Source of the DNA: Glycine soja | Lineage: Eukaryota; Streptophyta; Magnoliopsida; Fabales; Fabaceae | DNA: 64,000 nucleotides | Direction of reading: 5' to 3' | Assembly: GCF_004193775.1 (NCBI RefSeq) | Contig: NC_041016.1 | Coordinates: 46,500,767 to 46,564,766, forward strand | Shown: piece by piece, positions 23,196 through 35,363 of the stretch | Position numbering within the stretch: the stretch's first letter is position 1 | How the letters are laid out: every line of letters starts with the position of its first letter | The notes under the pieces: model-generated | The model's database searches: none | The model's input: the letters and a program-made list of their open reading frames with translations, nothing else | Told to the model about the DNA's origin: nothing | Made by a program: the position numbers and the translations under genes

Positions 23196-25171
23196 CTATG
23201 AAGGAACAAAAACACATAAAAATTAATGAAATAATTTCTTTAATATAGTTGTCATAATGAGTTAGCGCCTTAGTGGCCTCTTTAATGTATCCACCACTCA
23301 GCCCCATGGTTAAAAAAGGAAAACAATTAACATTTGTGTATTTATTAAATAAACAATTAACATTAGTGTATTTATAAAATTCACCTAGACAACTTTCAAA
23401 TAAGAGACCAGACCAAAATCCAACAATCCAAGACCAAATAAATCTCAAAATACATAGGGAAAGAAAAGGAAGAGTGATTTTGAATAGGAAAAAATAATAA
23501 TACCTTTATGATCCACTACAAGAAAATAACCTATGCCTACGGACGCTTTTTTGCTACAGACATAAATTAGTGTAGGTAAATCTCAAAAATACTTTTACCT
23601 ACAACTGACTAATAAAGGTAAAACTCAATCACTTGTACCAACCATTATTTGGTGTAGGCAAATTCATTAAAACTAAAAAAATACTTCTACCTACAACTAT
23701 GTTGTGTAGGTAAAACTCCAAAAAACTTGTGCCTATGGTTGATTAGTGTAGGTAAAACTCAAAAGAATTACTACCTACAGAAGCACAATGTAGGCAAAAT
23801 TTTAAAAAACTTATACCTACAACTATGTGGTGTAGATAAAACTTCACAAAATCTGTGCCTATAATTGGTTGGTGTAGGTATAACCTCAAAAGTCTTATAC
23901 CTACGATTGTTGGTGTAGGTAAAACTCTTTAAGACTATTTGAATTTGAATACTAGTCTCTTGTTTTTTTAGTAAATACTCAATCTCAAAAAATAATCATT
24001 CAATTTAAATTAATTTTTAGTTAATAATTATTCAAAATTTTCATTGACATTCTTCGGGACACGTGACACGTGTGTGACCAAATTTCCCATTTGAACTTCG
24101 GACCTAAGCGTTGTTTTCTCAAATCCACTTTAATCTAACCCAACACAACTTTCTCTTTATTTTGTGATTGAAGAAGAATAACAAAAATCGTGACTTGTTC
24201 GCCAAAGAGAAAAGTGTAGAAGAAGAAGTAAAACATTAACCTTTCTCAATTTTTTAAAATTCATAAACAAATATTTGATAGGTCATGATCCTTAAACTAT
24301 TCTCTGATTAAGTTTTTAGTCCCATACCATATTAAGTATACCGGTGATAATATGAAAAAAACATTTTGTAAGCAGAATGCCGAAAGCAAATTACCAATTG
24401 TCCAATTGTGCGCCCCCTTGACTATGAACCAAAACAAGCGCCCCTTGTAAAAACTTATAATAAAACTCCTGAAACCAATTGCAACCTCCCTCTCACGCAC
24501 ACATCTTTACTCATTGCTTGTTTCCTTGTTGAAAACCCCTGTTGCCCCACAGTCCTATGCTACCCTTCAGAACATTGATTCACTTTACGCACATGCACAT
24601 AAAGTATTAGTGAAAATGTCACAATGTCGGAGTGCAACAAGCAAGCGGTGGCCATGACAAACACGATTATCAAACCTCTGGTTCCATTCTACACCAATTT
24701 ATGTTCCCCTAAACCCAAACTCTTTTCCAAATTTCACTCCCCAAAGTCCCTGAAATTGAAACATCCAGAAATTGTTCAATAGTATTAAATATTTTCACAA
24801 AATAATTGCCCCTACAAAATGTGACCAAATTTTAAACTTATAAGAAGTTTTGTTCACCTTCTCTTTATTTCATTCAAAATTGCTGCCCACTTTCAAAACT
24901 TAGAACCCTTGCTTCTTCTTATTTTCGTCTCAATCTTCTTTCTTTTCACTCTCACTCCGTGTTCTTCTTTCTCGTAGTAGGTAAGCAAGTTCACACTCCA
25001 AATTCCATTTTGAAACTTCACCAGCTTCAACACTCGACGCTTTTTTATTCTCTCTCTCTCTCAATCATTCGCTGTTATGCGAGATTGAAAAAAAAAACAG
25101 TGAGTTTTGAGCGCAATGCAACTCTAAATGATGTCGTTTAATTTAATTTATGTGTTTTGATTGGATTTTAG

Positions 25172-25544
25172 GGCTATTGCAATGGAAGGAATAGAAAGCA
25201 GAGTCTCATTACTGACTATACACTCAAAGCAAGTGACTTTTCATACTCAACATTATGTTTAAGGTTAGGTAGAGAAGAGGACCTCTTGTTCTTTGATATT
25301 TTTTCAAAGAATTAATAATTTTTTTATTGTAAATAATTTTAATATATTAAATTAAATTGGCGTGATAGACAAAATAATTATTTCCAATTTCCGGACTAAC
25401 GACTTTGATTTTGTTATAAAAAATCACATATTCATTGTTTGCTATATGAATAGATATTGGGGCTTAATATTTGCAAAGATACCATTGTGGGTGATGAAAT
25501 GCAGAGAGGTGTATCTGGTGGCCAAAAGAAGTGTGTAACCACAG
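25172..25544 (+). pseudogene. PDR-type ABC transporter (ABCG) exon pair, captured
   Basis: The exon at 25454-25544 encodes [17 protein letters not shown], then the ABC signature region ([13 protein letters not shown]), ending at a GT donor. This is the first nucleotide-binding domain of a full-size plant PDR (ABCG) transporter. The upstream exon begins after an AG at 25172 (AIAMEGIESRVSL) and ends with codons for TDYTLK in a shifted frame, next to GCAAGT. Joining at that GC donor gives a natural TDYTLK-ILGL order. A small indel breaks the first exon. No Walker A or membrane segments are present. Confidence 0.82.
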
Positions 25545-25942
25545 GTAATAACTAATTTGCTCTTCTAATTTTTCATTTTTATTCCACTGAGTCTGGGGTA
25601 GTTGAAAATGTAATAACTAAGAGTCAAAGTACAAATCTTTTTGACTTAGATACTAATTGTTTCAAGAGAGATCTTTTGTGTTTTGGAACCACTTTCATTC
25701 TAAGAAACATTATAAGTTATAATTCTTAATTTTGGAAAGAAGAATCTATCTAAATGGATTTCTGTTTTTTCCTTTTACCTACTAATCATAGCAAATTTCC
25801 TTTATAGCAAAATTGTCCAAATATAGCTTGCTTATTATTTGAAAATGTGTTATATTGCCGTTATGTATAAATTCTGTTTATGTTACTCTAGCTTTTATAA
25901 TATGTTAATTTGTGTGAGCTTGTCTCTATGAAGTCAGGACAC

Positions 25943-26178
25943 TGCATTTTGATACCTGTGGAACTGGAAAGAGTACTTGGATAAGGTACACACATTTGGT
26001 TTCTTCCCATTCAATTGGATCTTTCTAACACAGAAGTGAACTGCTTAGTAGTTTGGTTTCCTCTCTTTGTTTTTTTAGGCAGTTCACATTATCCTGACAA
26101 CTGATAATGATCCACTAGGTCAAGCTTTAGCGGAAGAGCTGGCACGGCGCCTTGGGCGAGAAAGATTGTATATCCTGT
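25943..26178 (+). pseudogene. Twinkle-like organellar DNA primase/helicase exons, captured
   Basis: A short exon ends with codons for YLWNWKEYLDK at 25985, followed by a GT donor. After an AG acceptor (ttttttag), 26079-26175 encodes AVHIILTTDNDPLGQ and ALAEELARRLGRER. This is the TOPRIM region of the plant Twinkle-type primase-helicase, which works in mitochondrial and plastid DNA replication. The TOPRIM acidic motif normally reads ATDGD and here reads TTDND. Similarity ends after GRER, and the helicase domain is absent. Confidence 0.78.
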
Positions 26179-26179
26179 C

Positions 26180-27227
26180 ATTTATTTTCCATGTTAAACA
26201 GTCTGTAAGTACCAAATATATCCTATCAATAATCAAGGTTCAAGACACATATTCATGGTACCTCAACTACTTAATGTATTATTAGGTTTATGCATGCAAA
26301 GGTGTCCATATCTAACTAATAAATCAAAATGTGAACCAAATTTGGCACTCTAATAATGGTTCAGAAAGTTTATTGGATCTAAGGGATCTAAGGATAGGTT
26401 ATGCATTCTTTTCTTTTCCAACACTTGAGGCTTGTGAAATAATAAATGTTCACTTTTGCTTTACTTTTTCAATTGTGTCATGTACTTTGCATTTGTCTAC
26501 TTATTTGTCTACTTATTGTAGTGCCAGCTGAATTCAGAAATACTGATGAGTGATTATTTACTTTATGTACTGATGAGCTGCTTGCATTTTATTTAGGGAA
26601 TAGAGGCTGCAAGGTAGCTGGAATCTGAAGGCATACAGACACGTTTAACCTTTGGATTCATGTAGTTTTTTTAAAAAATATTTTACAGCAAGCTCTTGAG
26701 CTTAATACATGAAGGATTCTGATTAATGGGGTACTGAGATTCCACTTGTACCATCTAAAGGGTACTCAGATTATTGTTGTAAAAAGTTGTTTTTGCTCTT
26801 TGGATTTACATCTTTTATTTGGTTGTTATTGGACAGAAGGACGTATGAGACTTTCAAAAGCTTCTACGGTCTTTGATCCCTAGGTAATAGACTATTATTT
26901 CTTTGTATCAAATGCCTTACTTACAAAAGAATTTTCACCAAAGAGCTTGTTCCCACCCAAGCTCAATGGTATTTCTATTTTCTTTTACTTTTTATTATCA
27001 CAACTCTCTTTTGACAGTGCATATAATTTTTTTAAAAAGATTTTATAATTTTTGACAGTGCATATTCTCCAACATTAATTAAATCAAAATTAAAAAAAAT
27101 AGCAGTGCATGTCCTGGTTTGCTTGTGGCACACCTTTTAATTACAAGGAGACAATTTATATAAGAAAGAAAGAGTGTAATTTATCATGATGCTTATTTGA
27201 TGGAACTATTCGATCTCTATTTTGTTT
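26180..27227. other. Interior of the Pack-CACTA-like element, unassigned
   Basis: Short exon-like pieces flanked by AG and GT occur (for example near 26595), but no protein family is recognisable. The remainder is AT-rich intron-like sequence. Confidence 0.35.
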
Positions 27228-27415
27228 TTTTAGTGCACATGAGCAATTTTATTACTTTCTTCCTTTGACTTTTGGCTTTACTTTTTCTTCTATTCAGAAA
27301 TTCAAGAGGATAATGCGGGCAACCCAAGGTATGCCACAAAGCTTTGATGTAATTATGCGGGCAACCCAAGGTATGCCACAAGTTTTTCACTTTTAGTGCA
27401 CATGAGCAGTTTTTT
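27228..27415. repeat. Short direct duplications
   Basis: A 27-bp block beginning atgcgggcaacccaagg occurs at 27313-27339 and 27355-27381, identical. A flanking block (tttagtgcacatgagca) occurs near 27230 and 27391. This suggests local slippage or repeated end-filling during repair. Confidence 0.9.
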
Positions 27416-28158
27416 TACTGATATAATAATAATAATTATTATTATTTGATGGCATTATTATTAAGGTCTATCTTCTTTAGCTTTCAATTTCAATAAGTTG
27501 GACCATCTTTGTTTGTGACATAAATGGGTTCCATTTTCTTTTGTGCCTACCTGCCTTATTTAGTCCACGATTTTATAGGCTAGCTTGTGGACCAAGAATA
27601 AACAATAAAATGTAAAAACTAGTAATAAGTAAACTAAAAATTTTAAAATTTTATAACTTATATTTTTATTTTTAATTGATTAAATTTCAATATACAGTAA
27701 ATATATCAATGAAACACAAGTCTGTTTAGTGGGTGTGGTAAAAGAAAAATAGAAAAAGAATGTTATGTAGGACAACTCTGTTTAGTTGGAAGTGTCAATG
27801 AGAAAAATATTGGAACAAAAATTAAAAAAGAAAAAATAAAAAATAGAAAAAAAATTAGAGGACTAAAGTAGGATGAGAAAAAAATTTTGTCATAGAGCAC
27901 ATTTCAGTTGGTTTACTCCAAAACTTTTTTGTACCTGAGTTAGAGTACCCGTGTACCCCATTTTTAGAAATATTTATTTATTTGCTGATAGAAAAAATGT
28001 AGGAACGACAATTTAGAACCATATTCAATGAATACCTATAAAAATTCTCACAATATATATGATATATATACCAATCAAATGAGTTAAGTTCTAATCAGTA
28101 ATTACTTAAGCATATTCAATGTCTTACTATCTTTAGATTTTCTTTAATGATGTCTTAG

Positions 28159-30420
28159 TGTAACATCCCAATTTTTCGTAAATAAATTTAAAAAGCTTTT
28201 TAGTAAAAAAAAAAATAAATAAATATAGAGCAAATAATAGACTGAGTACCCTAGGTATAAATAGTTATGTTAAGTCAGCTGCCTCCTTTTTGGCTTCATT
28301 TTCGTTTTTCCCCTTCTCCTCAAAACCCTTTCTTTTTCCCGCAGCCCACCAAACCTGTCTCAGAAAAATGACAATCTCGAACCCGTTCACCGTTGGATCG
28401 TCGTGAAATTTGAGTATCATGTTCGCAACCCAATTCCAAACATATTTACCGTTGAGAATTTCAAAATCATATCTGTGATTAGAGGAAAACCCTTCGCATT
28501 GTAGCATTTTAATTTCCCGCAGAAACCCAAAACTGTCTCGGTAAAACTACGATCCCGGTTTCGTTAGCCGTTGGATTTTGATGAAATTTGGATATGTTGT
28601 TGGAAATTAAATTCCGCACGCTTCCACCGTTGGGATTTGCGAGATAATATTTTCGGAGGGAGAAAAAGGAATCGCATGAAGACAGTACAAGTGGAGGTTT
28701 CAATCTCTTCTCCGTCTCTCTGACATTTGGGAATTTTATCGGAGCAGTCGGATGAATAATTGAAAGAATTTCAGGGAACCGCTAGAGATGTTGCCATCGC
28801 TGGCTGAAGACACGTGAGTCCGCTCAGAGGTAAGGGATGAGTTATTCACAGTTGGGGATTAGTGAGAACATGTGTAGGGATCCTTAGAGGATTAAATTGA
28901 GGTTTTATTTTAGGATGTTTGTTAAATTGCAATTTTTCCTTTATGATTATAAATAAAATATTGATGTCCTAATGAAAATTGCTTGATAAATTGTGTTCTT
29001 GATATTTGTATATTTCGACCTATGATTTTGATATAATTGTGTAATATTATTTGAGGGGTTTTAGTCCTCATGTTGTGATAGTCTTTTATATAAATTGTTA
29101 TATTGAGGATATGAAATGATGATTCAAATTGTGAGTATGTGATGAATTGTAGAATAACATGTTGCTTTGAGATTATAATATTGTTATTGAGATTGAGTAT
29201 AAGTGCAAAGTTGAACATGTGTTAATTTGTGAGATACATGTGAACATGTGATGGTGGATTGTGACACTATGAGATGTGAAATTGTGAATGAGTTCTAGTT
29301 GTGGATAAGTGTGTAGTTAACACTTGATGTGAAATCACTTTTGTTGTAAGCTATGAATTGTACAATAACCCAACCAGCGTTATCTTGAGAAAAGCGTTGA
29401 TGCGCAGTGTTAAAGAGAAAATGTAGGTTTCCTATTTAGGAACCAGTGTTAAATCGTAGCGCAATTGTGTTGAATGTGTTTAAAACACGAGTGTAAGGTC
29501 GTGGGTATTGTATAATTCATGAGCAGTGTCTGCATGCAAAAATTATTTTAGGGGTTGAACCTGAATCAGGAGGGAGAGGCCCTGACGGACTCTTCAGAGT
29601 GTAGGCCTTGGGGGTCACCGGGTTTGAGTGCTCCTTTAAGCCTATGTTGATCCCATATGGTTGGAACATTCTCGCAAAACATCGTGACCCTGACTGGTCT
29701 CCCTATGATCTTACTTAGTGAGAGTGACCTGACAAACCCATTGTCTGGTGTGTCTTGTTATGTACTCCTAAGCGCCCCAGGGTGGTTTTTCACTGACATG
29801 GTACTACATTGCATATAGGATTGAGTCTTAGCATAAATATTGCATATGCTTTCTAATTGATGTGTTATTATATCTTGATCGAAGTGTGAGATTCTTGTGA
29901 AATGTGATTGATAATTGAAAAGTCAATTTTGAGTGATGAAGTGGTGAAGTTACGTGAGCTATGTTTAAGCAAGTGGTATCTCATTTATATAATATGTATA
30001 TTTAATTGTCTTGTTTCTCTATTAGCTAGGAATGTGATAACTCACTCCCTGTGTGTTGTTGTGTTTGGATCCTGTGATGATCTTGAACTTGTGTTCGGGG
30101 GAGCAGATGAATAGGTGGATGACTATGAAGAATCTCATGCTAGAAGACACGGGAACACAACGCTCTGATAGGATGTGACATTAGGATATAGGTTCTATAT
30201 TAATTGTATGAAGCTTAGACGACCTTGTTGAGTCGAGAATACTTTATTATTTATTTGGACAAGTTTGAATATGATGTAGAAGAAAATGAATGTGAGCCTT
30301 TTTCCCTTTTGAAAGACTTGTTAAAAAAAATGTTTTAAAATTACTTTTAATTAATATTTGAATTTTTTTATTCCTTATTAGTATATATGTGAGGGGTAGA
30401 GGGTGTCACACTTAGCATAT
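28159..30420 (+). mobile_element. Solo LTR, TGTAACACCC family, copy C
   Basis: It starts TGTAACATCCC at 28159 and ends GGGTGTCACA at 30420, with a perfect 5-bp target duplication CTTAG at 28154-28158 and 30421-30425. A TATA box (TATAAATAG) lies at 28256-28264. It is 2262 bp long, has no internal genes, and sits inside the Pack-CACTA-like element, so it is younger than that element. It is the least degraded of the four copies. Confidence 0.93.
28256..28264 (+). promoter_or_regulatory. TATA box of solo LTR copy C
   Basis: TATAAATAG lies about 100 bp inside the LTR start. Copy A (TATAAAG, 1829-1835) and copy B (minus, near 8485) have TATA motifs further inside their ends, beyond AT-rich sequence. 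It is the expected pol II promoter of the parental retroelement. Confidence 0.55.
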
Positions 30421-30589
30421 TTTGAAATTTCAAAATCAAATTAATTCTTAACAATAGGTTCAGGTCATGTAGATCTCTACATTGTTTCCTTTTGTTATTT
30501 TCTTTTGGTTATTTTGTTGTTGTCTTTAATTTATACTTCCATAAAGCTTTTGTGGACATTTCTGACTTTCGCCAATAATTGGTGTAAAT

Positions 30590-31290
30590 TAGGATCCAAA
30601 AGCCTTGGTCAAGACTCATTCATGTCTGTTCCTAATGAGGAAAACTTGTTGTCACATTCCCAGGTGTGCTCTTCAATTCTGCAAGTCCCCGTCCCTGCAA
30701 AGATGCTATGATTTGAATTTTAACATCAATGGGTATCATCATTCAGTTGCTGTTGTTGTTGTTGTTTTTCTTCTTAGAGAAAGATGGTTCAGTGATGCAT
30801 GGACTGGAAAGTCTATCTTGAACAGCCAACCTTCGTATCTGCTATCAAATCTTTCTTTTATAATAAGGATGGAGGGAATCGTAAATGGCACTCTTCAATC
30901 CTTATTTTGTTACCTTATTTTGTTTTTTCTTTTCTAATTTTGTAGATGAAAAATATTTAGTTATTGTCAACTCTAGACCACGGGTTATAAGTTGGGAAAT
31001 TGGGGAAGAGATTCTGAAATTCCCTAATGGTTTGGTAATCTTCATTACTTATTTTGGATATGAATATTTGTCTTTAGAAGTTAAAAGCATCATTACATTT
31101 TAGTTTTATTCCTCAACAGGGAAATGTAGAGCATATTTCTATATCGAGTGATGCCAAAAATTTAGTTACATCAGATTTTAAGGGTAAACATCTTCAAGTT
31201 TGGAAGTGTGATTTAAATTCAGGAAGTCTGTGTAGAGGTCCTACACTTCCCATAAGACATCCTCCATTAGTTTATGTAAAATTTACTCTT
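30590..31290 (+). pseudogene. WD40-like gene exons, captured
   Basis: An exon after an AG near 30945 encodes DEKYLVIVNSRPRVISWEIG and ILKFPNG. A second after the AG at 31118-31119 encodes GNVEHISISSDAKNLVTSDF, then 'HLQVWKCDL'. The spacing looks like beta-propeller (WD-repeat) blades. The parent is uncertain; it may be the same gene as the WDR43-like exon downstream or another. Two further exon-like pieces (about 30590-30660 and 30777-30870) are not recognised. All lie on + in the Pack-CACTA-like element. Confidence 0.5.
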
Positions 31291-31380
31291 TGGCATGATG
31301 AGCAGTAGTACTACCACGGTACCACCATCTGAGTATATTTAAGAATTGATTGGTATTTTTTGTACTATCATTTAATGTAG

Positions 31381-31622
31381 ATCAACATGAGGCTGCTGAA
31401 GGAGTCCTTCTTGATGATGATTTGAATGAGCCAACAATGGGAGAGAAACTTGCCAGTCTAAGTGTTCTGGATGGGAACAAATCAAGGAGTGATATAGAGC
31501 AAGAATCTTCTATCCCAACAAAGCCTCCAAGTGCAGACTCTGTACATGTTTTGCTTAAGCAAGCATTAAATGCTGATGATCGCACCCTTCTGCTAGATTG
31601 CTTGTTTACACAAATTGAGAAG
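31381..31622 (+). pseudogene. WDR43/UTP5-like exon, captured
   Basis: A 242-bp open exon sits between an AG (tttaatgtag) and a GT (gttctc). It encodes 'DDDLNEPTMGEKLASLSVL', then 'KPPSADSVHVLLKQALNADD' and 'LLLDCLFTQIEK'. This matches the linker and start of the Utp12-type C-terminal domain in plant WDR43/UTP5-like proteins, which belong to the small-subunit processome in the nucleolus. The exon has no stops, but no further domain follows. It lies about 500 bp from the right-end repeats of the element. Confidence 0.72.
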
Positions 31623-31859
31623 GTTCTCTTTCTCTCCTATTTCTATTGAACATTATGTATATTTGAATGGAAATTGTCCACTTGCTCAGTTTCTTATATG
31701 TTATACATGATGTAACTCCTTTTGCAGGTTGTTGTAACTTTTCAAAGGTCATGTTACAGCAGATCTCTAACTTTGTACAGCATAATAATAAGCTCATGTA
31801 TATTTAATTAAAAATTATAATCAACAAAGAGTGTAATTAGGAATTAGTTTTATTATTAT

Positions 31860-32180
31860 TATATGACATTTACCTACAGAAGACCGTAGGTACAAGTAAA
31901 TTGACTTTTACCTACAGTTAGAGATTATAGGTATAAATTAATATTTTTTACCTACACATTTGAAATAGTAGGTGTTACCTATAGTGATATTTAAATTTGA
32001 CTGTAGATAAAAATATATCCGTAGGTAAAGCCTATAGTGACAGACTATTAGTTATCACTGTATACTCCTCAAAGTTGACGCAAAAAACGTCTGTAGGACA
32101 AAGTCCTTTATACATCTACTTACGGATTTTGGACTTCTAATGATAGATTTTGACTGTAGGTAAAATTCATGAATAGTACA
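31860..32180. repeat. Right subterminal repeats of the Pack-CACTA-like element
   Basis: There are alternating 'ttacctaca' and 'tgtaggta' motifs, plus gcaaaaaacgtctgtagg at 32079. They mirror the left array at 23540-23930. Confidence 0.65.
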
Positions 32181-33863
32181 ATATTTTTCAATTCTTCTTC
32201 TTCTAAAAGTTTAATTTATAGATGCAAAATAAAAGGTAAAAATAATTCCATATTGAATTTTTTTAAAAAAATATTATTAATTTTAATTAAATTATCTTAA
32301 AATTACTATATTCAATTATTAGTTTTAATTACCGGTATTATTCCATAATTTTTTTATCAAGAGAACAATTGAATAATGAAATTATCAATATTTATTGTAG
32401 TAATGATCAATAGATACAAACTGCACAAAATTAATGAGTGATATTTCTAGTATTTTAATAAACATGGTGCCTGAATTGAAATAGTAAAATTTTTGAACAT
32501 TATAGAATAAACATTTAAATAACTAAGGGCCTATTCACAAAAGAAATAAATAAATAAAAATCAGGAGCCTAAGGCACTATCCTTAATCGCCTTACGTGTT
32601 ACACGGTCCTCAAGTCTTGAGAACAACCCATTAAAGAACATAAATTAAACTCACTCTCTTCTGTAATATACAATTAATGACTATTTTCGTTCAATCCAAT
32701 GCTCTTGCTAAGACTAAAATGAATATTAAAAATTATTATCAACTAGAAGGTATCATATTACTTAGGTTCACTAACAAACATGAATAGTAAACTGGTGGGC
32801 TTATATTGAAAGATTGCCGCAACAGATATAAAAGCCACCGGAGGAGGGTTTCAGTATCTTCTTCCTCTGATTCAACCCCAATTTGATTCAAAGAATAACA
32901 TTCTTGGACATGGATCTCTCACAAGTCAATTCTTTTGCAGCAACAATGAAAGACTTATAATTACTAATTGTCAAGTAAGACTAAGAACGATATAGGAATT
33001 CAAACTATCAAAGTAGACCCCACAAAGTTTTCTTATTATATTTGTGTCATCTTAGAGAGATTGAGATACTTCGAGGATGAAATTAGAAGTTTACTCTTCT
33101 GTAAAAGTCAACAGCTTAATAGTCCAAACTGTGCTAACTAGCGCTCCTAGCAGAGCAACTTAATCTGTTGAGTTGGGATAAAAGTTGAGCAAATTTCTTA
33201 CTTAATCATAAAACTATAATTTATAAACCCACGTAAAATTGTGCTTAGCTTTTGAAAAAATTTTATTCCAAAAGATAATTAGATAAAAAAATAGTTGCTT
33301 AAAAATTGAGCAAATCAAAGGTTAAAAATGTTTATAGTATGAATTAGCTGAAAGGACGATTAAAAAAGAGGGACAAGTAATTGCATTTGGAAGAATAGTA
33401 ACAGTTAGTTAGACAAATAGAAAGAGAAGAGGGGCAAATAAGTAACTTTACTAGGATAAATACTATTTCTTTATGGTTGGAAATGTTTATTCTTCATAAG
33501 CAGAAGGGAACTTGCATTTACACTGTACGGTAGCTTCTTATAATTGTTTAGATATTAAGTCAATATTGGGTGTTGTTTTACTTTGAAATAGCTTTTGATT
33601 ATTAACGATAAAGACTTGGGGGGAAAAATGAGGCAATATGTTTTTGGCAACGTGTGGTTTATGCAGTCTTTTAGCATTTGGTTGGAATAGAATGCTTTTG
33701 TGTTTAATGGAGTCTCTCTACTTAATAATTTACATATTGCTGGTAGTAAATCCAAGTCATACCAAGTGAGACATGTTATAATTCACTGACTTAGTTAAAC
33801 GTTAGCCATTCACAGTTGATGTATACTTCCAAGTAAGATAGGAACTGCTCCTCTTTGTCCCTC
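32181..33863. other. Non-genic AT-rich stretch
   Basis: I see no gene or element end that I can support. Short reading frames here look random. Confidence 0.5.
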
Positions 33864-33916
33864 AACTTGCTATGGTACAAGGATTGTATCCTATAATATT
33901 ATAGACTACAATTCTT

Positions 33917-35363
33917 CACTACTAAAAAATAAATTTTTAATATCGGTTATTAAGGACTTTTAATATTGGTTATTAATCGATGTTGAAACTACCGATGATA
34001 ACATCGATGTTAAACTAAACTACACAACATCGATTTTTCAGAAAATCGATATTATTTTCTACTCAACAACATCGGCTTTTAAAAAAACTATTGTTGTCAG
34101 TAAACCACAATATCGGTTTTTACAAAAAAAACGATGATGTTTTTTGGTAGAGAACACCGGTTTTCCTAAAAACTTATGTTGTTTTTAAGCAACAACATGT
34201 GTTTTGGAAAAAAAAATTAATATTTTGTCTATTTTTTAAATGAAAAATTGTAATTATACATAGCACAACTTATCATTCAAAGTTGTAAAAACTCTAAAAA
34301 TAAATATAAGTCATCCTTGAAAAGAAATAAATGAAAACTAAATGTAATAAAATTAGAATATGTAATATATTTTATATGATAAATTGTCTATCCACAAAAC
34401 GGTAAGTTGACAAAAGATTCCTATTAAAAACATTCCAAGCATCATTTCCTACAAAATATACCACCAAGAGTTATAAACAAAAAATTTATAGATATTAGTA
34501 TAGTATAATGTACTTAAATTACAAAAAAAAAAAAATTCAAAATAAAACAAAGTTAGATGTTACATCTGGGAACTCAAAATAATTTGAGTTCCAGCTTCTA
34601 GATTTTGTGACTATACAAAAGTCCTCCATCCATGACCAATTTTTGCAGATTTCCTCCAATGATTATAAAAAATTCTGCATTTTATAATCCCTTCCAAATT
34701 CATATGGTGAATCCTGTAACTTTGTACATGGTACTCGACACATCCTAAAAATAAACATTAAGTTCAGCTCAGATATGTATATGATTTTAAAATTTGACAG
34801 ACAAAGATATTGTTGTACTGATTATATACAATACTAAGTTAGTCACCAAACTGTTGCAAGTCACTTTGTACTTATTCAAGAGGACATTAAACGTGGCTAA
34901 GTTAGAAATTTGGTAGTACAATGAGTGTCATTTAGGATAAACTTTTGGTTGAGAGCTGCTTTCGAAGATGGTCAGGAAGAAAACACTATATCCAAAATGG
35001 ATCATGGTCACTTGATGATTTTCTTTGAGTTTATAGAAATCTCTGAGTTATGTCCATCTAGCCAATATGGTTGGCTTCACTAGATCTTAGTTGAATGTAA
35101 CAAAGTGCATGTTGTCATTATTGTCTAGTAGATGTCAAGTATGCTCTAGTTGATCCTTCCATCTTTACTAACATTGACTTTCGGTGTTAACATCGGTATT
35201 TCGAAAACCGATGTTAACGTGGCAATGTTAACATTGATTCTTGGAAAATCGATGTTAATGAATTCATTTTATTTACAATTATACCATCATCCTTTTTCTA
35301 ACATAGATTTTATTAAAAATCAATGTTAAAGTGCTGATGTTAAATTTTTTTTTTCTAGTAGTG
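33917..35363. mobile_element. Non-autonomous CACTA element with CTT target duplication
   Basis: The left end is CACTACTAAAAAATAAA at 33917 and the right end ttttttctagtagtg ends at 35363. The 3-bp duplications CTT (33914-33916 and 35364-35366) are exactly what CACTA transposition leaves. Subterminal repeats (aacatcgatttttcagaaaatcg type) occupy about 33950-34200 and 35170-35345. At 1447 bp with no transposase, it depends on another element. It is related in repeat motif to the terminal region at 20600-21197. Confidence 0.92.
34590..34745 (-). pseudogene. Possible B3-domain fragment inside the CACTA element
   Basis: On minus an AG acceptor (ttttag) near 34745 precedes a segment with pieces such as 'NHWRKSAKIGHGWRTF' followed by 'SHK'. 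This loosely resembles the end of a plant B3 DNA-binding domain (K-G-W-F pattern). Stops occur in every frame, so the call is weak. Confidence 0.28.

Larger units (their letters stand above)
23514..32180 (+). mobile_element. Pack-CACTA-like element with captured gene fragments
   Basis: The left end CACTACAAGAAAATAACC starts at 23514, preceded by ATC. Subterminal repeats around 'acctac...gtaggtaaaac' fill 23540-23930. The same type of repeat returns at 31870-32165 and includes gcaaaaaacgtctgtagg (from 32079), close to the reverse complement of the left-end segment gcctacggacgcttttttgc. The exact right end is not clean; it lies between about 32.08 and 32.4 kb. Between the ends lie fragments of four genes, all on +, plus an inserted solo LTR. 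Soybean Tgm-Express1 is a known precedent for CACTA gene capture. Confidence 0.68.

Noticed and set aside
23514..26525. Right end of the Pack-CACTA-like element at the 'attgtagtg' near 26515
   Set aside because: No subterminal repeats or ATC duplication accompany it, and gene fragments continue past it.
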